The notes beneath the pieces are model-generated. The model did no database searches. It saw only the letters and a list, made by a program, of their open reading frames with translations, and was not told the DNA's origin. Positions 12,669-13,485 of a DNA stretch of 13,485 nt are shown piece after piece. This stretch comes from Deltaproteobacteria bacterium RIFOXYA12_FULL_61_11 (GTDB taxonomy: Bacteria; Bdellovibrionota_F; JAHFAK01; YA12-FULL-61-11): NCBI GenBank assembly GCA_001799195.1, contig MGSU01000083.1, forward strand, positions 1,088 through 14,572, given 5' to 3'. Both the position numbers and the translations under genes were made by a program. Within the stretch, counting starts at the first letter, position 1. Each line of letters opens with the position of its first letter.

Positions 12669-13485
12669 TCAACGGGGTGCTCTGGCCCGACTTTGCCTCC
12701 ATATTCCCCTCGCGGCAAGGCCCGCTCCCCCGGCACCCGTGACGACGCAAGCGGAGAGGAGAGCCATGGCAGCAATTCCTGCCGGACGTTCGAGGGTCAG
12801 TAGGGGCAGGGCCGCGATGGCAGCGCCCGTGCCGAGCCCGCCCAGACTCGCGCCTAACCCGACCACAAGGTAACGCACCCGCAGACTGCACCTCCTGCCG
12901 TAGCCGACCGTGCCTCCTACCGCGAGGAGCGCGAGGAAGAGCAGAGGGAAGGAAAGGGAGGGCGGCAGCATCGCCCCGAGGGGTAGCGTGGCGGGAACGA
13001 GGAGCAGGAACAAGACCTGGGAGAGCCTGGTGACAAGGCCGAGGGCGAGCGCGGCAAGCGCAAGCCACACCGCGAGCGGCAGGGCGAGGAAGCCGTCGTT
13101 GACGACCACCTCCAGTTCGTCGCGCCACCCCGGCTGTTCCAGGGAGATGGGCAGCACCTCCTCGCCCGGCTCGAAGACGAGGTGGAAGCTGCGGCCGCGG
13201 TACTCGATCCTGGTACGTAGGAGGGTCGGATGGGTGAAGCGGAAGACCAGGCCGTTGCGGTAGCGTAGACCAGCGGTCCGGCCGCACCGGTAAGTCCTCA
13301 GGACCTCGAGAACCTGCCCGACCTTGCCCTCCGCGGCCTGGGAGACCTCCTGGCGGGTGAGTTCGCAGGGTTCGAGGCGGTGGTACAGTCCGAGCTCGTC
13401 CCCGAGGAGCCGTTCCAGCGCGAGGCCCGCGCGTTCGTACTCTGCCGGTGAGAGCCGCCAGTCGCCGTCCCGGTCGAGGTCGGTG
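12669..13485 (-). CDS. Membrane protein with EF-hand-like loop and about five TM helices, N-terminus beyond the right edge
   Basis: The reading frame is open from the right edge of the window to the stop at 12669-12671, showing 271 residues without a start. The visible N-terminal part begins with an EF-hand-like calcium loop (DLDRDGDWRLSPAEYE). A soluble domain of about 110 residues follows, with beta-rich segments (LRYRNGLVFRFTH and RIEYRGRSFHLVFEPGEE). Then come five probable membrane helices, around GFLALPLAVWLALAALALGL, QVLFLLLVPATLPLGAML, LSFPLLFLALLAVGGTVG, VVGLGASLGGLGTGAAIAAL and AGIAAMALLSACVVTGAGGA. The C-terminus is short and basic. The order (extracytoplasmic calcium-loop domain, then membrane helices) recalls HupE/UreJ-like proteins, but I do not see their His-rich helix motif, so that link is weak. 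Function is unknown. Confidence 0.72.
   Translation of the reverse strand, partial: TDLDRDGDWRLSPAEYERAGLALERLLGDELGLYHRLEPCELTRQEVSQAAEGKVGQVLEVLRTYRCGRTAGLRYRNGLVFRFTHPTLLRTRIEYRGRSFHLVFEPGEEVLPISLEQPGWRDELEVVVNDGFLALPLAVWLALAALALGLVTRLSQVLFLLLVPATLPLGAMLPPSLSFPLLFLALLAVGGTVGYGRRCSLRVRYLVVGLGASLGGLGTGAAIAALPLLTLERPAGIAAMALLSACVVTGAGGAGLAARGIWRQSRARAPR

Overview
This is a GC-rich window from a Gram-negative bacterium that is dominated by multiheme c-type cytochromes. I count 76 heme-attachment motifs (CXXCH, plus eight CX3CH) in about 10.5 kb. The lipoprotein signals, a beta-barrel-like protein, a class III tetraheme cytochrome c3 and doubled-CXXCH proteins point to an anaerobic, electron-exporting bacterium of the Desulfuromonadota/Desulfobacterota type. 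That placement is an inference from gene content; the window contains no phylogenetic marker.

Layout: (1) Positions 1-6295, minus strand, hold a tightly packed six-gene operon. In transcription order it encodes a 30-heme lipoprotein built entirely of 15 tandem two-heme units, a 413-residue putative outer-membrane beta-barrel, a 7-heme cytochrome, a small 2-heme lipoprotein, a 9-heme doubled-CXXCH cytochrome, and a cytochrome with at least 9 hemes that runs off the left edge. Four of the five junctions overlap and the fifth has an 8-base gap, so translation is probably coupled. (2) Positions 6296-6614 are a divergent regulatory region. Two similar 14-bp palindromes lie at or near the start of the minus operon. 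(3) Positions 6615-10463, plus strand, encode a 1282-residue lipoprotein with an Ig-like region, a 25-triplet collagen-like stalk and three consecutive five-heme modules that contain EF-hand-like loops. A strong intercistronic hairpin follows, then a tetraheme cytochrome c3 gene (10557-10958). (4) Positions 11029-13485 look less related: a secreted protein of unknown function, a small PAS protein, and the C-terminal part of a membrane protein with an EF-hand-like loop.

Working model (inference): periplasmic cytochromes (c3, 7-heme, 9-heme and the partial one) pass electrons to a porin-cytochrome conduit in the outer membrane. From there the 30-heme repeat lipoprotein and the collagen-stalked 15-heme lipoprotein carry electrons outward to minerals, partner cells or other extracellular acceptors. 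No inner-membrane quinol oxidase, terminal reductase or hydrogenase is visible. It may lie beyond position 1 or elsewhere in the genome.
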